This document shows, piece after piece, positions 1-7,531 of a DNA stretch of 64,000 nt. The translations under genes were made by a program, and so were the position numbers. Below the pieces are notes generated by a model. It worked only from the letters and a program-made list of their open reading frames with translations, made no database searches and was not told the origin of the DNA. Origin of the DNA: Alphaproteobacteria bacterium (lineage in GTDB: Bacteria > Myxococcota_A > UBA796 > CAJQPC01). How positions within the stretch are numbered: position 1 is the first letter of the stretch; every line of letters begins with the position of its first letter. The stretch is from NCBI GenBank assembly GCA_020632795.1, contig JACKEV010000007.1, positions 434,001-498,000 on the forward strand. The letters run 5' to 3'.

Positions 1-3
1 GGC

Positions 4-612
4 CTACAGGAACTGCTCCAGGCCCTTGCGGAACTCGATCTGGTCCACGACGTGGGTCAGGTAGTCCTGCCGGCCGGACTCCCACACCAGCACCGGGGAG
101 AGGTCGTAGCTGTCGATCCACTCCTCGTAGAGCTTGTTGAGGCGGCGGATGTAGGTGGGGGGGATCGCCTGCTCGCTCTCCCGCCCCCGGCTCTTGATGC
201 GGCGGCGGATGCCGCGCACGTCGCAGCGCAGGTAGATGAGCAGATCGGGGGGCTGGAGCGCGGTCTTCATCGACTCGTACAGCTCGGTGTAGGTCTTGTA
301 GTCGCGCTTGGAGATCTTGCGCCCGCGGTAGAGGTTGCGGGCGAAGATCTCGGCGTCCTCGTAGATGGTGCGGTCCAGCACGATGGTCCGGGCGCTGTCG
401 TTGAGGCCCAGGTGCAGGCGGAACTTGTGGGTGAGGAAGTAGAGCTGGCTGTGGAAGGCCCAGGACCTCATGTCCTCGTAGAAGTCGTCGAGGTAGGGGT
501 TGGTCTGGAACGGCTCGTAGACGGGCTCGAACCCGTAGCGGGCGCACAGGAACTGGGTGAGGGAGGTCTTGCCCGCGCCCATGTTCCCGGCGATCGCGAG
601 GAACTTCTTCAC
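4..612 (-). CDS. Deoxynucleoside kinase
   Basis: Cytoplasmic salvage enzyme expected to phosphorylate deoxynucleosides to dNMPs with NTP. The 202-residue product has the P-loop GNMGAGKT at residues 9-16, the family DR(S/T) motif as Asp80-Arg81-Thr82, an acidic E-P-F stretch near residue 33 where the family places its catalytic Glu, and an Arg-rich lid (R-R-I-K-S-R-G-R) around residues 155-165. The size fits bacterial dCK/dGK-type enzymes (200-220 aa). The start is the GTG at 612, because it overlaps the TGA of the upstream ceramidase-like gene in a GTGA junction and begins the conserved sequence directly. Substrate preference (dA, dG, dC or T) cannot be told from sequence alone. The gene ends four bases from the window edge. 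Confidence 0.9.
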   Translation of the reverse strand: MKKFLAIAGNMGAGKTSLTQFLCARYGFEPVYEPFQTNPYLDDFYEDMRSWAFHSQLYFLTHKFRLHLGLNDSARTIVLDRTIYEDAEIFARNLYRGRKISKRDYKTYTELYESMKTALQPPDLLIYLRCDVRGIRRRIKSRGRESEQAIPPTYIRRLNKLYEEWIDSYDLSPVLVWESGRQDYLTHVVDQIEFRKGLEQFL

Positions 613-3113
613 AGCAGCTCCATGCTCCCGACGTTGCCGTAGGGGTCGGTGACGGTGAGGCCGACGGCGTCGGCGGGCGGGGTGATCTCCACCCGCGCGC
701 GGGTGCCGATGACGGTGGCCTCGACGGTGTCGACGCGCGGGGTGCCGCTCAAGGTGTCCCAGACCAGCTCCAGGTCGCCCCGGACCGGGTTCTCGCCGCG
801 CACCTGACCGTCGAGGTCGACCATGCGCCAGCCGTCGGGCGGGGCCTGGATCCACACATCGAGCCCCGTGGCGTCCACGGCCAGCGACAGCTCGGCGGGC
901 AGCAGCTCGAAGGGGTCGGAGGTGACGCTGTAGGGATCGGCGGGCCAGGGCCAGGTGGTGGCCCCTCCGGCGTAGCTGTGGCCGTCCACCCGCAGGCGGT
1001 AGGTGCCGGTGGGCAGCCCCTCGAGGTCGTGGACGTGGCCGACCGCCTGCCAGGCCGCCCACCAGGTGTGGGTCCGGATGCCGTCCAGCGGGTAGAGCGG
1101 GTCGGGGGTGTGGGCGGTCAGGATGTCCGCCCAGGCGTCGGTGATCGGGCGGCCGGAGCGGCTGGTGACCGGGACCCAGTCACCGCCGTCCAGGCGCTCC
1201 AGGCTGACGGTGGGCAGGTCCACCGCCGGGTCGCCGCCGCGCCAGGCGAGCTGGATGACGCAGTCCACCCGGCGGCACGTCAGGGGCATGGCGAGGTCGA
1301 CCGGCAGCTCGAGGGGGGTCCAGAGGTACTCGGGCGGGGTGTCCAGCCGGGTGCCGGCGTCGGGGGTCTCGATCGGCGCCAGCGTCGGCAGGGGCTTGTC
1401 CTCGTAGACCGTGGGCGTCCACCAGCCCAGGGGGTCGGGGTCCTCGCGGCGGTCGGTGGTGGACAGCACGTCGTCGGCCATCGTGAGCACGCCCTCCATG
1501 ACGTGCTCGGCCTGCAGGGGGCCCCAGATGTTGATGTTGGGCTCGTAGCCGCCGCGCAGCCAGTCCTCGGGGATGAGGAAGTAGCCCTCGTGGTCCTGGG
1601 CGTAGCCGACGATCAGCGCCATCTCCTCGCCCAGCTCGGCCCGGGCCCGGCGGCGCCACTGCTCGGCGAACATGCCGGTGGGCTCGGCGGGGAAGAAGCC
1701 CGCGAAGAGGTCGCGCTCCACGACCTCGCCCTCCTCGGTGCGGGTCTGCAGGGGGCCGATGCGGGTGGCGGTGGTGCCCGCGCCCAGGGACTCGGGCAGC
1801 GGCAGGGGGAAGGTCTCGATGTCGACGTCGAAGATGCCCGCGAGCACGCCCGCCATCAGCTCGACGTCCATGCAGGCCACGTAGGGGAAGATCTCGGAGC
1901 CGATGTTGCCCGCTGGGATGAGCGGGGCGTCCGAGCCGCAGAAGGCCGCGCCGTAGGGGGCGTTGAACTCGTCGAGGGGGCTGATGATGTCGCCGCTCTC
2001 GTCGTAGATGAGGTCGTCGGCGCGGTAGTCCTCGACGTAGGGGTTGTAGGTCCAGTCGACGGCGCCGTCCCGGGTGACCTGGATCCGGTCGAGGCTCTGG
2101 GGGATGTGCCGAGAGGCGGTCTCCATGCGGATGGGGTCCGTGGAGACGGGGGTGTCGTCGTAGAGGGCCATCACGCCGTCGGCGGCGAGGTGCCCGATGC
2201 TCTCGATGCGGGCGTAGCCGTCGCCACGGCCGGCGGGGGAGGCGTCGCCCCCCGCGCCCTGGAGGTGCATGACGATGACGGGCTCGTCGAACTCCTCCTG
2301 GATGGTGGCCTCCAGGGAGCCGGGGGCGTCGGTGGACCACATCGGGTTGTCGCCGTCCAGCAGGGTGCCGTGGATGCCGAAGGTGAACACCGCCGCGATG
2401 GGCCCGCCGTCGGCCCGGTCGACCCGCAGCATGTGCAGCCAGGGGTCCTTGCCGTAGCCGGGCTCGACGTCGTCCCACACCGCGAGGTCGTTGTTCTCGC
2501 CCCGGCGGTCGCGGTAGACCCTGTCCTGGGGGTCCCAGTCCCGGGCCCAGGCCGCGCCGATGGCGGCGGGCTCCCGGGCATCCCAGGCCTCCAGGGCGAC
2601 CGACGCGGCGGAGGCCGCGAAGCGCTCGAAGACCTCCTCGTTGAAGCGGTCGCCCCCCAGGTAGAAGTGGATCTGGTCGGAGAAGTTCGCCGGCTCGTGG
2701 TGGCTGTGGCTGGCGGTCATGACCACCCGCCCCTCCAGGTCCAGGCCGGTGGCGGCCTCGAGCTGGGCGGTGACCTCGCCCACCAGGCCGTCGAAGGAGT
2801 AGATGGTGTCCGTCTTGAGGACGACGAGGTTGTCGTCGCCGTTCTCCAGCCAGAGCGCCTTGACCCAGGGGCGGGTCTGGACCCCGGCGCTCTTCATGAA
2901 GGCGTGGGTGTAGGCCGACGCGCGGTTGTCGACCTTGGACTCCCCGCCCAGGTATCCGCAGCGGTTGGAGTAGCCGCCCATCGGGCTGCCCATGGGGAAG
3001 TCGATGAGGCCCTCGGCGGCGCCCGCCTGGGGGGGGCCGGGGACGATGGGCGGGGAGGTGTAGACCTCGGGGTCGGGTCCGGTGCAGGCCAGGGCGGCGA
3101 GGAGGGCGATCAT
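609..3113 (-). CDS. Neutral ceramidase-like lipoprotein
   Basis: 834-residue exported lipoprotein: a short hydrophobic N-terminus ends in the lipobox A-L-A-C (Cys10), followed by a Pro/Thr/Glu linker. The first half resembles the neutral/alkaline non-lysosomal ceramidase catalytic domain: P-M-G-G-Y near residue 45, the T-A-S-H-S-H-H zinc-site segment at 133-139, G-I-H-G-T around His248, and G-G-D-A-S-P at 288-293, where Ser292 sits at the position of the family nucleophile. The second half (about 560-834) looks like beta-rich C-terminal domains. Likely role: hydrolysis of an amide-linked lipid or a related surface substrate outside the cytoplasm. An SD-like CGGAG lies 5 bases before the ATG at 3113. 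The gene is translationally coupled to the downstream kinase, an unexpected pairing. Confident of the family, not of the substrate. Confidence 0.8.
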   Translation of the reverse strand: MIALLAALACTGPDPEVYTSPPIVPGPPQAGAAEGLIDFPMGSPMGGYSNRCGYLGGESKVDNRASAYTHAFMKSAGVQTRPWVKALWLENGDDNLVVLKTDTIYSFDGLVGEVTAQLEAATGLDLEGRVVMTASHSHHEPANFSDQIHFYLGGDRFNEEVFERFAASAASVALEAWDAREPAAIGAAWARDWDPQDRVYRDRRGENNDLAVWDDVEPGYGKDPWLHMLRVDRADGGPIAAVFTFGIHGTLLDGDNPMWSTDAPGSLEATIQEEFDEPVIVMHLQGAGGDASPAGRGDGYARIESIGHLAADGVMALYDDTPVSTDPIRMETASRHIPQSLDRIQVTRDGAVDWTYNPYVEDYRADDLIYDESGDIISPLDEFNAPYGAAFCGSDAPLIPAGNIGSEIFPYVACMDVELMAGVLAGIFDVDIETFPLPLPESLGAGTTATRIGPLQTRTEEGEVVERDLFAGFFPAEPTGMFAEQWRRRARAELGEEMALIVGYAQDHEGYFLIPEDWLRGGYEPNINIWGPLQAEHVMEGVLTMADDVLSTTDRREDPDPLGWWTPTVYEDKPLPTLAPIETPDAGTRLDTPPEYLWTPLELPVDLAMPLTCRRVDCVIQLAWRGGDPAVDLPTVSLERLDGGDWVPVTSRSGRPITDAWADILTAHTPDPLYPLDGIRTHTWWAAWQAVGHVHDLEGLPTGTYRLRVDGHSYAGGATTWPWPADPYSVTSDPFELLPAELSLAVDATGLDVWIQAPPDGWRMVDLDGQVRGENPVRGDLELVWDTLSGTPRVDTVEATVIGTRARVEITPPADAVGLTVTDPYGNVGSMELL

Positions 3114-3202
3114 TGTCGCTCCGTTCAGAGGTGTCGGTCGGAGGAGGTGCTCCCGAAGCAGGCGACAAGATAACGGGCTGTTGGTCGACCCATGTCAAGG
3201 AG

Positions 3203-3763
3203 ATGCGGGAGGTGTTGCCTCGCTGTGATCGCTGCCAGCTCCCCGCCCCACAGTGCCTGTGCGCGGCGATCCCTCGGGTGGACACCCGGGTCGAGGTGGT
3301 GATCCTCCGGCACATCAAGGAGGGGGGGCGCAGCTCCAACACGGGCAAGCTCGCCCACCTCGCCCTGCCCAACAGCCGGCTGTTGACGCACGGGCTGCCC
3401 CACCAGCCCCTGGACCCGGAGGCGTGGCGGGGGGCCTGGCTGTTGTACCCGGGCGGCGGCGCGACGCCCCCGGAGGCGGTGGAGCGGCTGGTCGTGCTGG
3501 ACGGGAGCTGGCGGCAGGTCGGCCGCATGCTGCGGCGCATCCCGGGGCTGGCCACGCTGCCGCGCTTTTCCTTGCCCGAGGCGCGGGCGGACGGCCCGCG
3601 CATGCGCCGCCCTCCCCATCCCGAAGGGCGGGCCACCCTGGAGGCCGCCGCGGAGGCCCTCACCCTGCTGGAGGGGCCCGCCACGGGCGCGCCGCTGTGG
3701 GCGCTGTTTGAGCTGGCCGTCGCCCGTCTTCGGGAGAGCCGCGGGCGGAGCGCGCCGCCGTAG
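3203..3763 (+). CDS. DTW-domain protein (tRNA-uridine aminocarboxypropyltransferase-like)
   Basis: DTW-domain (TapT/YfiP) family. Family members transfer the 3-amino-3-carboxypropyl group from S-adenosylmethionine to uridine in tRNA (acp3U). About 186 residues. The N-terminal Cys cluster C-D-R-C-(x6)-C-L-C near residues 8-20 matches the family zinc knuckle, and the name-giving motif is present as L-D-G-S-W in mid-protein. L-R-H-x-K-E and N-T-G-K in the first third are also family hallmarks. The first possible start (3113) would overlap the divergent gene; the ATG at 3203 or GTG at 3212 fits the family. AAGGAG at 3197-3202 is better spaced (9 nt) for the GTG at 3212. Divergent from the ceramidase-like gene with an 89-bp shared upstream region. 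Confidence 0.82.
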   Translation: MREVLPRCDRCQLPAPQCLCAAIPRVDTRVEVVILRHIKEGGRSSNTGKLAHLALPNSRLLTHGLPHQPLDPEAWRGAWLLYPGGGATPPEAVERLVVLDGSWRQVGRMLRRIPGLATLPRFSLPEARADGPRMRRPPHPEGRATLEAAAEALTLLEGPATGAPLWALFELAVARLRESRGRSAPP

Positions 3764-3800
3764 CGTATGCTCGCAGCCTCAACCTCCAGGAGGTCCGGCG

Positions 3801-4382
3801 ATGAGCTACGGACTGCACGTCTACAGCGCGGACCCGGCGGCGGTCATCGGGGCGGTGGGCTCCGACGACGTCAAGCTGCGGCGGATGATCGGGGGTCGCT
3901 TCAAGCGTGACATCCAGCAGTCCGACGAGTGGTTCGCCTCGGAGATTCAAGCCGGCGCGCCCCCGCTGTACGAGGCGCTGCGCGCCCTGATCCACGGCGG
4001 CGCGCTGGACGACCGGTACGGCTTCCAGTACGGCTACGCCTTCGAGCTGATCTGCCGCCACTACGGGCGCTTCCAGCCCAACGACGGCGTGAGCGCCTGC
4101 CGCTATTCCTGGATCGAGGCGGTCGACGGGGCGCTCACCGACGGAGGGCTCAAGGCGGCGGATTTCATGGACCTCGCCTTCGGGGGCGCGCCCGTGCGCT
4201 TCCCGGCGCCGGACGACTTCCCGGGGACCGGCACCTGGTCGGCGGAGCAGGTGAAGGCCGCTCAGGGCGAGCTGGCGGGGGTGACGGTCGCGTCGGAGTT
4301 CGAGGAGGCGCTGGGCAACGTGCGGGCCTGGTGCGCGGCCGCGGCGCCGCAGGGGCACGCGCTGTTCGGGTTCTATTACTGA
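3801..4382 (+). CDS. Uncharacterised protein (M-S-Y-x-L-x-x-Y-x N-terminus)
   Basis: 193 residues, soluble, with no signal peptide or membrane segment. I cannot assign a function. The start M-S-Y-G-L-H-V-Y-S resembles a group of small uncharacterised actinobacterial and myxobacterial proteins (DUF7691-like), but this is from memory and unverified. Notable sequence: F-E-L-I-C-R-H-Y-G-R-F and a Tyr/Phe-rich C-terminus G-F-Y-Y. The ATG at 3801 has a good SD (CAGGAGG at 3788-3794). A -10-like TATGCT at 3766-3771 overlaps the end of the preceding gene, so it may have its own promoter. Confidence 0.6.
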   Translation: MSYGLHVYSADPAAVIGAVGSDDVKLRRMIGGRFKRDIQQSDEWFASEIQAGAPPLYEALRALIHGGALDDRYGFQYGYAFELICRHYGRFQPNDGVSACRYSWIEAVDGALTDGGLKAADFMDLAFGGAPVRFPAPDDFPGTGTWSAEQVKAAQGELAGVTVASEFEEALGNVRAWCAAAAPQGHALFGFYY

Positions 4383-4399
4383 GGGCGCAGCTCTGTCGC

Positions 4400-4449
4400 C
4401 TTCGGATGGAGCCGAAGCACCTCCGGCGTGCGCAGGCTATGCTGAACCC
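4400..4449 (+). promoter_or_regulatory. Promoter/operator of the toxin-antitoxin pair, probably leaderless
   Basis: An 18-bp dyad CTTCGG-N6-CCGAAG (4400-4417) sits where a toxin-antitoxin autoregulatory operator is expected. A -10-like TATGCT at 4438-4443 is followed by only six bases (GAACCC) before the ATG at 4450. No SD is visible, so the antitoxin mRNA probably starts at or next to its AUG. Inference from sequence only; no good -35 was found. Confidence 0.4.
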
Positions 4450-4677
4450 ATGGCGGCGACCTTCCACGACGTGGCCCTGCAAGCCCTCTCCCTCGATGAA
4501 TCGGATCGGCTCCGGTTGGCGTCGGAGTTGATCGACAGCGTGGAGGGCGCCGAGGAGCCCGGCTGGTCGGAGGTCTGGCTCCGCGAGCTGGAGGCCCGCC
4601 GCGCGCGGGGCACCGAGGACGCTGTTCCCTGGGAGGAGGCGCGGGCTCGGGTGCTGCGGAGGTTGACCGGCTCGTGA
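4450..4677 (+). CDS. Antitoxin, putative addiction-module component type
   Basis: 75-residue acidic helical protein of the addiction-module component family that pairs with ParE/RelE-type toxins. The pattern is A-L-x-L-x-x-x-x-R-x-x-L-A-x-x-L-I-x-S (residues 12-30) followed by W-x-x-E-(x)-x-R-R at 39-52 and the C-terminal P-W-E-E-A-R-A-R-V, all usual for these antitoxins. Expected to bind and neutralise the downstream toxin and repress the operon. The GTGA overlap with the toxin gene (4674-4677) is a classical translational coupling. Confidence 0.85.
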   Translation: MAATFHDVALQALSLDESDRLRLASELIDSVEGAEEPGWSEVWLRELEARRARGTEDAVPWEEARARVLRRLTGS

Positions 4678-4970
4678 CCCTCGCCTTGGCCTTCAAGCCC
4701 GAGGCGCTGGATGAGCTCGAAGAAGCGGCAGCCTGGTACGAGGCGCGCAGACCCGGGCTGGGTATGGAGTTCCTGGCGGAGATCGAGCGCCTGAACCGCC
4801 TCATCAGGGACCACCCCGAGGCCTGTCCGATCTGGCGGGTCGGCTACCCCTACCGCAGAGCGGTCGCGCGGCGGTTCCCCTATGTGCTCTTCTACCTGGT
4901 GGAGGACCGGGTCGTCGTGATGGCCGTCGCCCACGCGCGTCGGGAGCCGGGCTATTGGCTTGGCCGATGA
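4674..4970 (+). CDS. Toxin of the ParE/RelE superfamily
   Basis: 98-residue basic protein. F-x-P-E-A-L-D-E-L-E-E-A-A-A-W-Y-E near the start and the C-terminal R-x-F-P-Y-V-L-F-Y-L-V-E-D segment followed by V-V-V-M-A-V-A-H-x-R-R-x-P-x-Y-W are standard for ParE/RelE-fold toxins of this antitoxin type. ParE members poison gyrase and RelE members cut mRNA; which applies here is not decided by sequence. Start is the GTG at 4674, overlapping the antitoxin stop. The pair lies alone between housekeeping genes with no integrase nearby. Confidence 0.85.
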   Translation: MTLALAFKPEALDELEEAAAWYEARRPGLGMEFLAEIERLNRLIRDHPEACPIWRVGYPYRRAVARRFPYVLFYLVEDRVVVMAVAHARREPGYWLGR

Positions 4971-4996
4971 CGTCGCCCTCCTTGAGCAACACCATT

Positions 4997-5021
4997 CCGT
5001 CCGGTCCGTCAACTCGGACGG
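4997..5021. terminator. Hairpin between convergent genes
   Basis: Perfect 7-bp stem CCGTCCG (4997-5003) and CGGACGG (5015-5021) with an 11-base loop, between the toxin stop (4970) and the convergent exporter stop (5066). There is no clear T-run on either side, so it may be a weak or Rho-assisted bidirectional terminator. Confidence 0.35.
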
Positions 5022-5065
5022 CTTGAACGCCCGGGCTGCCCAGGCGGCAGGGCTCCAGAAGAGGG

Positions 5066-7510
5066 CTACTCGTCCGCTGGCGGGATCGTGGTGTCCGCGG
5101 GGGCCTCGCCAGCGATCTTCCACACCGTCATCCAGCCCACCGGCAGCAGCAGGAAGGCGGCGATGGTGACCGTGGTGAGCCCCACGAGCACCAGCATGCC
5201 CAGGGAGCGGATGCCCTGGTTGGTGGCCAGGGCCAGCGAGGCGAAGGACAGCACCGTGGTGGCCGCCGAGAGCCCGGCCGCCCAGCCCGTGGTGGCCAGG
5301 GCCTTGAGCACCTTGCCGGGGCCCTCCTCGGCGAGGCGGTGCAGCAGGTGGATGACCACGTCCACCCCGATGCCCAGCAGGATCGGCACGCCCACGATGT
5401 TGACGATGGAGAGCTTCACCCCGGACAGCGAGACCATGCCGCCCGCCCACAGCATGCCCGCGCCCAACACCAGCGCCGCGCCCACCGCGCGGGCCGGCTT
5501 GCGCAGGTCGAGCAGCGTGCCCAGGAAGACCAGCAGCACCGCCACGCCCGCGACGATGGGGGCGTCCCGGCGGATCAGCTCGTAGAGGGAGCCGAGGGCC
5601 ATGTACTCGCCCGCGACGGGCACCTCGGGGGCCACGGCCTCCCGCACCTCGTCGCGCAGGGCGTGGACCTCGCGCAGGTCCCACACGTTGCCCGAGGCGA
5701 ACAGCAGCATGCGGTGGTGCCCCTCGGAGGCGCCCACAAGGTGCGCCAGGCCCCGAGGCAGGTCGGCCTGGGTGAGGGGCTCCAGCCCCGCGTCATCCAG
5801 GCGGGCCAGGTTGCTGCGCACGCCGACCGGCAGGTAGTTGTAGTTCTCGTGCTCGGACATCGACGCGATCTCCCGCAGGATCGCGAGACGATCGTCCTGA
5901 TCGGCGGGGATCAGGCTGCGGATCGAGACCACCCGCCCGATGTGCTCCAGCTCGCCAGCGGCCATGCGGGCCTCCAGCTCAGCGTGGGCGGCGGTGAGCT
6001 GGGGCTCGTCGGGGTAGGAGGCGACGATGGCGGCGTAGGAGGCCTTGGTCAGCTCGCGCTCCAGGGGGTTGAGGTCCTGGTAGGCCATGCCGTCGCGGCG
6101 CAGCTCGGAGAGGTCGTACTCGAACTGGATGCGCGGGATGAACATCGACAGCACCACCGTGATGGTGGTCAGGCCGATGAGGCTGACGGGGGCGAGGCGG
6201 TAGGTGGGGGGGCTGCGGCGCTGGGGCAGGCGCAGGCGGCGCCGGGCCCAGGCGCGGGGGCGGCGCTCCCGCCACGCCAGCAGAAGGGGCAGCACGGTCA
6301 GCACCCCGAGGAGGCAGAGCAGCACGCCGACGCAGAGCAGCAGGCCCATCTGGGCGAAGCCCTTGAACTGCGCGAACATCAGGGCGGAGAAGCCCCCCGC
6401 CGAGGTGACCGCGGCGGCCAGGCAGGGGGGGCCTACCCGGTCCCAGGCGCGCACCACCGCCTCCTCGACCGACTCGGAGGCGGCGCGCTCCTCCTGGTAT
6501 CGGGTGAAGAGGTGGATGGAGAAGTCGATGCCCAGCCCCACCAGCAGCGCCCCGAGCACGCTGGTGAAGGTGTTGAGCACCCCCACGGTGGCCCCGGCGA
6601 AGCCGAAGGTCCAGACGGTGGCCGTGGCCAGAGGCACCAGCAGGTAGAAGAGCGCGCGGATGTCCCGGAAGGCGATGCTCAGCAGGATGAACACCAGCAG
6701 CACCGAGGCCACGCCCGTGCGGCTCACGTCCAGCAGGATGCCCTCGTAGTCCTGGACGTTGAAGCGGTAGGCCCCGCTGATGAAGGTGACCTCGACGCCG
6801 TGGGCGGCCGGGTCGACCGCCGCGATGCTCTCGTCGATGTGGGCCATCAGGGCCCGGGAGAAGGGCAGGTCCTGGGCGCGGCCGGCCGGCCGGATGACCA
6901 GGCGCTCCACCCCGTTGGAGGACATCAGGCTGGAGCGGGCGTCGGCGTCCTTGAGCTTCTCGGTCATGGGGCCGAGGTCGAGCAGCCGGGCAGAGATGAA
7001 CGGGTTCGCCGCCGCCGGCCCCAGGGCCAGCGCGCCCTTGAGGCGGTCGCGGATGTTGCCCAGCTCCTCGGCGGAGAGGGTGAGGATGCCCAGACGCCAG
7101 GCGAGCTGGTCGTCGATGTCGAACAGCGCGTAGTCGACCGTCTCGTGGGCCTCCAGGCGCTGCTGCAGCTCGGAGAGGAAGGGGTGGGTGTCCTCGGGGC
7201 GGCCCTTGACGTTGATGGTGACGAGGTTGACCCCGCCCTCCTCCTCGATGAGCTGGTCGAGGGCCTGGATCATCGGGTCGTCGCGGGGCATCAGCCGCAG
7301 CAGGTCCGAGTCGACCTTCAGGCTGAGGGCGCTGACGATCGAAAGCGCGGTGAGCAGCAGCACGGCCACGCCCACCGGGGCCCGGTGCTGGAGCACAAAG
7401 CGACCCCACCGCCCGAAGAGGGTCGTCGCCTGCAGGCCTGTTGCGTGATCGGAGATGGGGTGCTCCTCAGTCGACCCGCCTCTATACCCCGATTCGTTCC
7501 CGGAGGGCAT
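5066..7510 (-). CDS. MMPL/RND-family exporter
   Basis: 814-residue inner-membrane transporter of the MMPL/RND (sterol-sensing-like, HpnN-like) class. One hydrophobic helix at about residues 45-65 is followed by a large periplasmic loop, then a block of five hydrophobic segments (about 255-410). A second helix, loop and five-helix block (about 660-800) repeats the arrangement. The duplicated topology and motifs such as G-L-G-I-D-F-S-I-H and G-I-G-V-D-V-V-I-H in equivalent helices are hallmarks. Family members move lipids or hydrophobic compounds using the proton gradient. Start uncertain: the ATG at 7510 lacks an SD, while a good GAGGAG at 7463-7468 precedes an ATC codon at 7456-7454. Follows the outer-membrane protein gene by 21 bp and may form an export unit with it. 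Confidence 0.85.
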   Translation of the reverse strand: MPSGNESGYRGGSTEEHPISDHATGLQATTLFGRWGRFVLQHRAPVGVAVLLLTALSIVSALSLKVDSDLLRLMPRDDPMIQALDQLIEEEGGVNLVTINVKGRPEDTHPFLSELQQRLEAHETVDYALFDIDDQLAWRLGILTLSAEELGNIRDRLKGALALGPAAANPFISARLLDLGPMTEKLKDADARSSLMSSNGVERLVIRPAGRAQDLPFSRALMAHIDESIAAVDPAAHGVEVTFISGAYRFNVQDYEGILLDVSRTGVASVLLVFILLSIAFRDIRALFYLLVPLATATVWTFGFAGATVGVLNTFTSVLGALLVGLGIDFSIHLFTRYQEERAASESVEEAVVRAWDRVGPPCLAAAVTSAGGFSALMFAQFKGFAQMGLLLCVGVLLCLLGVLTVLPLLLAWRERRPRAWARRRLRLPQRRSPPTYRLAPVSLIGLTTITVVLSMFIPRIQFEYDLSELRRDGMAYQDLNPLERELTKASYAAIVASYPDEPQLTAAHAELEARMAAGELEHIGRVVSIRSLIPADQDDRLAILREIASMSEHENYNYLPVGVRSNLARLDDAGLEPLTQADLPRGLAHLVGASEGHHRMLLFASGNVWDLREVHALRDEVREAVAPEVPVAGEYMALGSLYELIRRDAPIVAGVAVLLVFLGTLLDLRKPARAVGAALVLGAGMLWAGGMVSLSGVKLSIVNIVGVPILLGIGVDVVIHLLHRLAEEGPGKVLKALATTGWAAGLSAATTVLSFASLALATNQGIRSLGMLVLVGLTTVTIAAFLLLPVGWMTVWKIAGEAPADTTIPPADE

Positions 7511-7531
7511 CCGGGAGCTGTCCGGGCGCGC

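Noticed and set aside
978..3173. 731-codon plus-strand frame over the ceramidase-like gene
   Set aside because: Same low-complexity shadow pattern; the minus-strand frame has a signal peptide and catalytic motifs.
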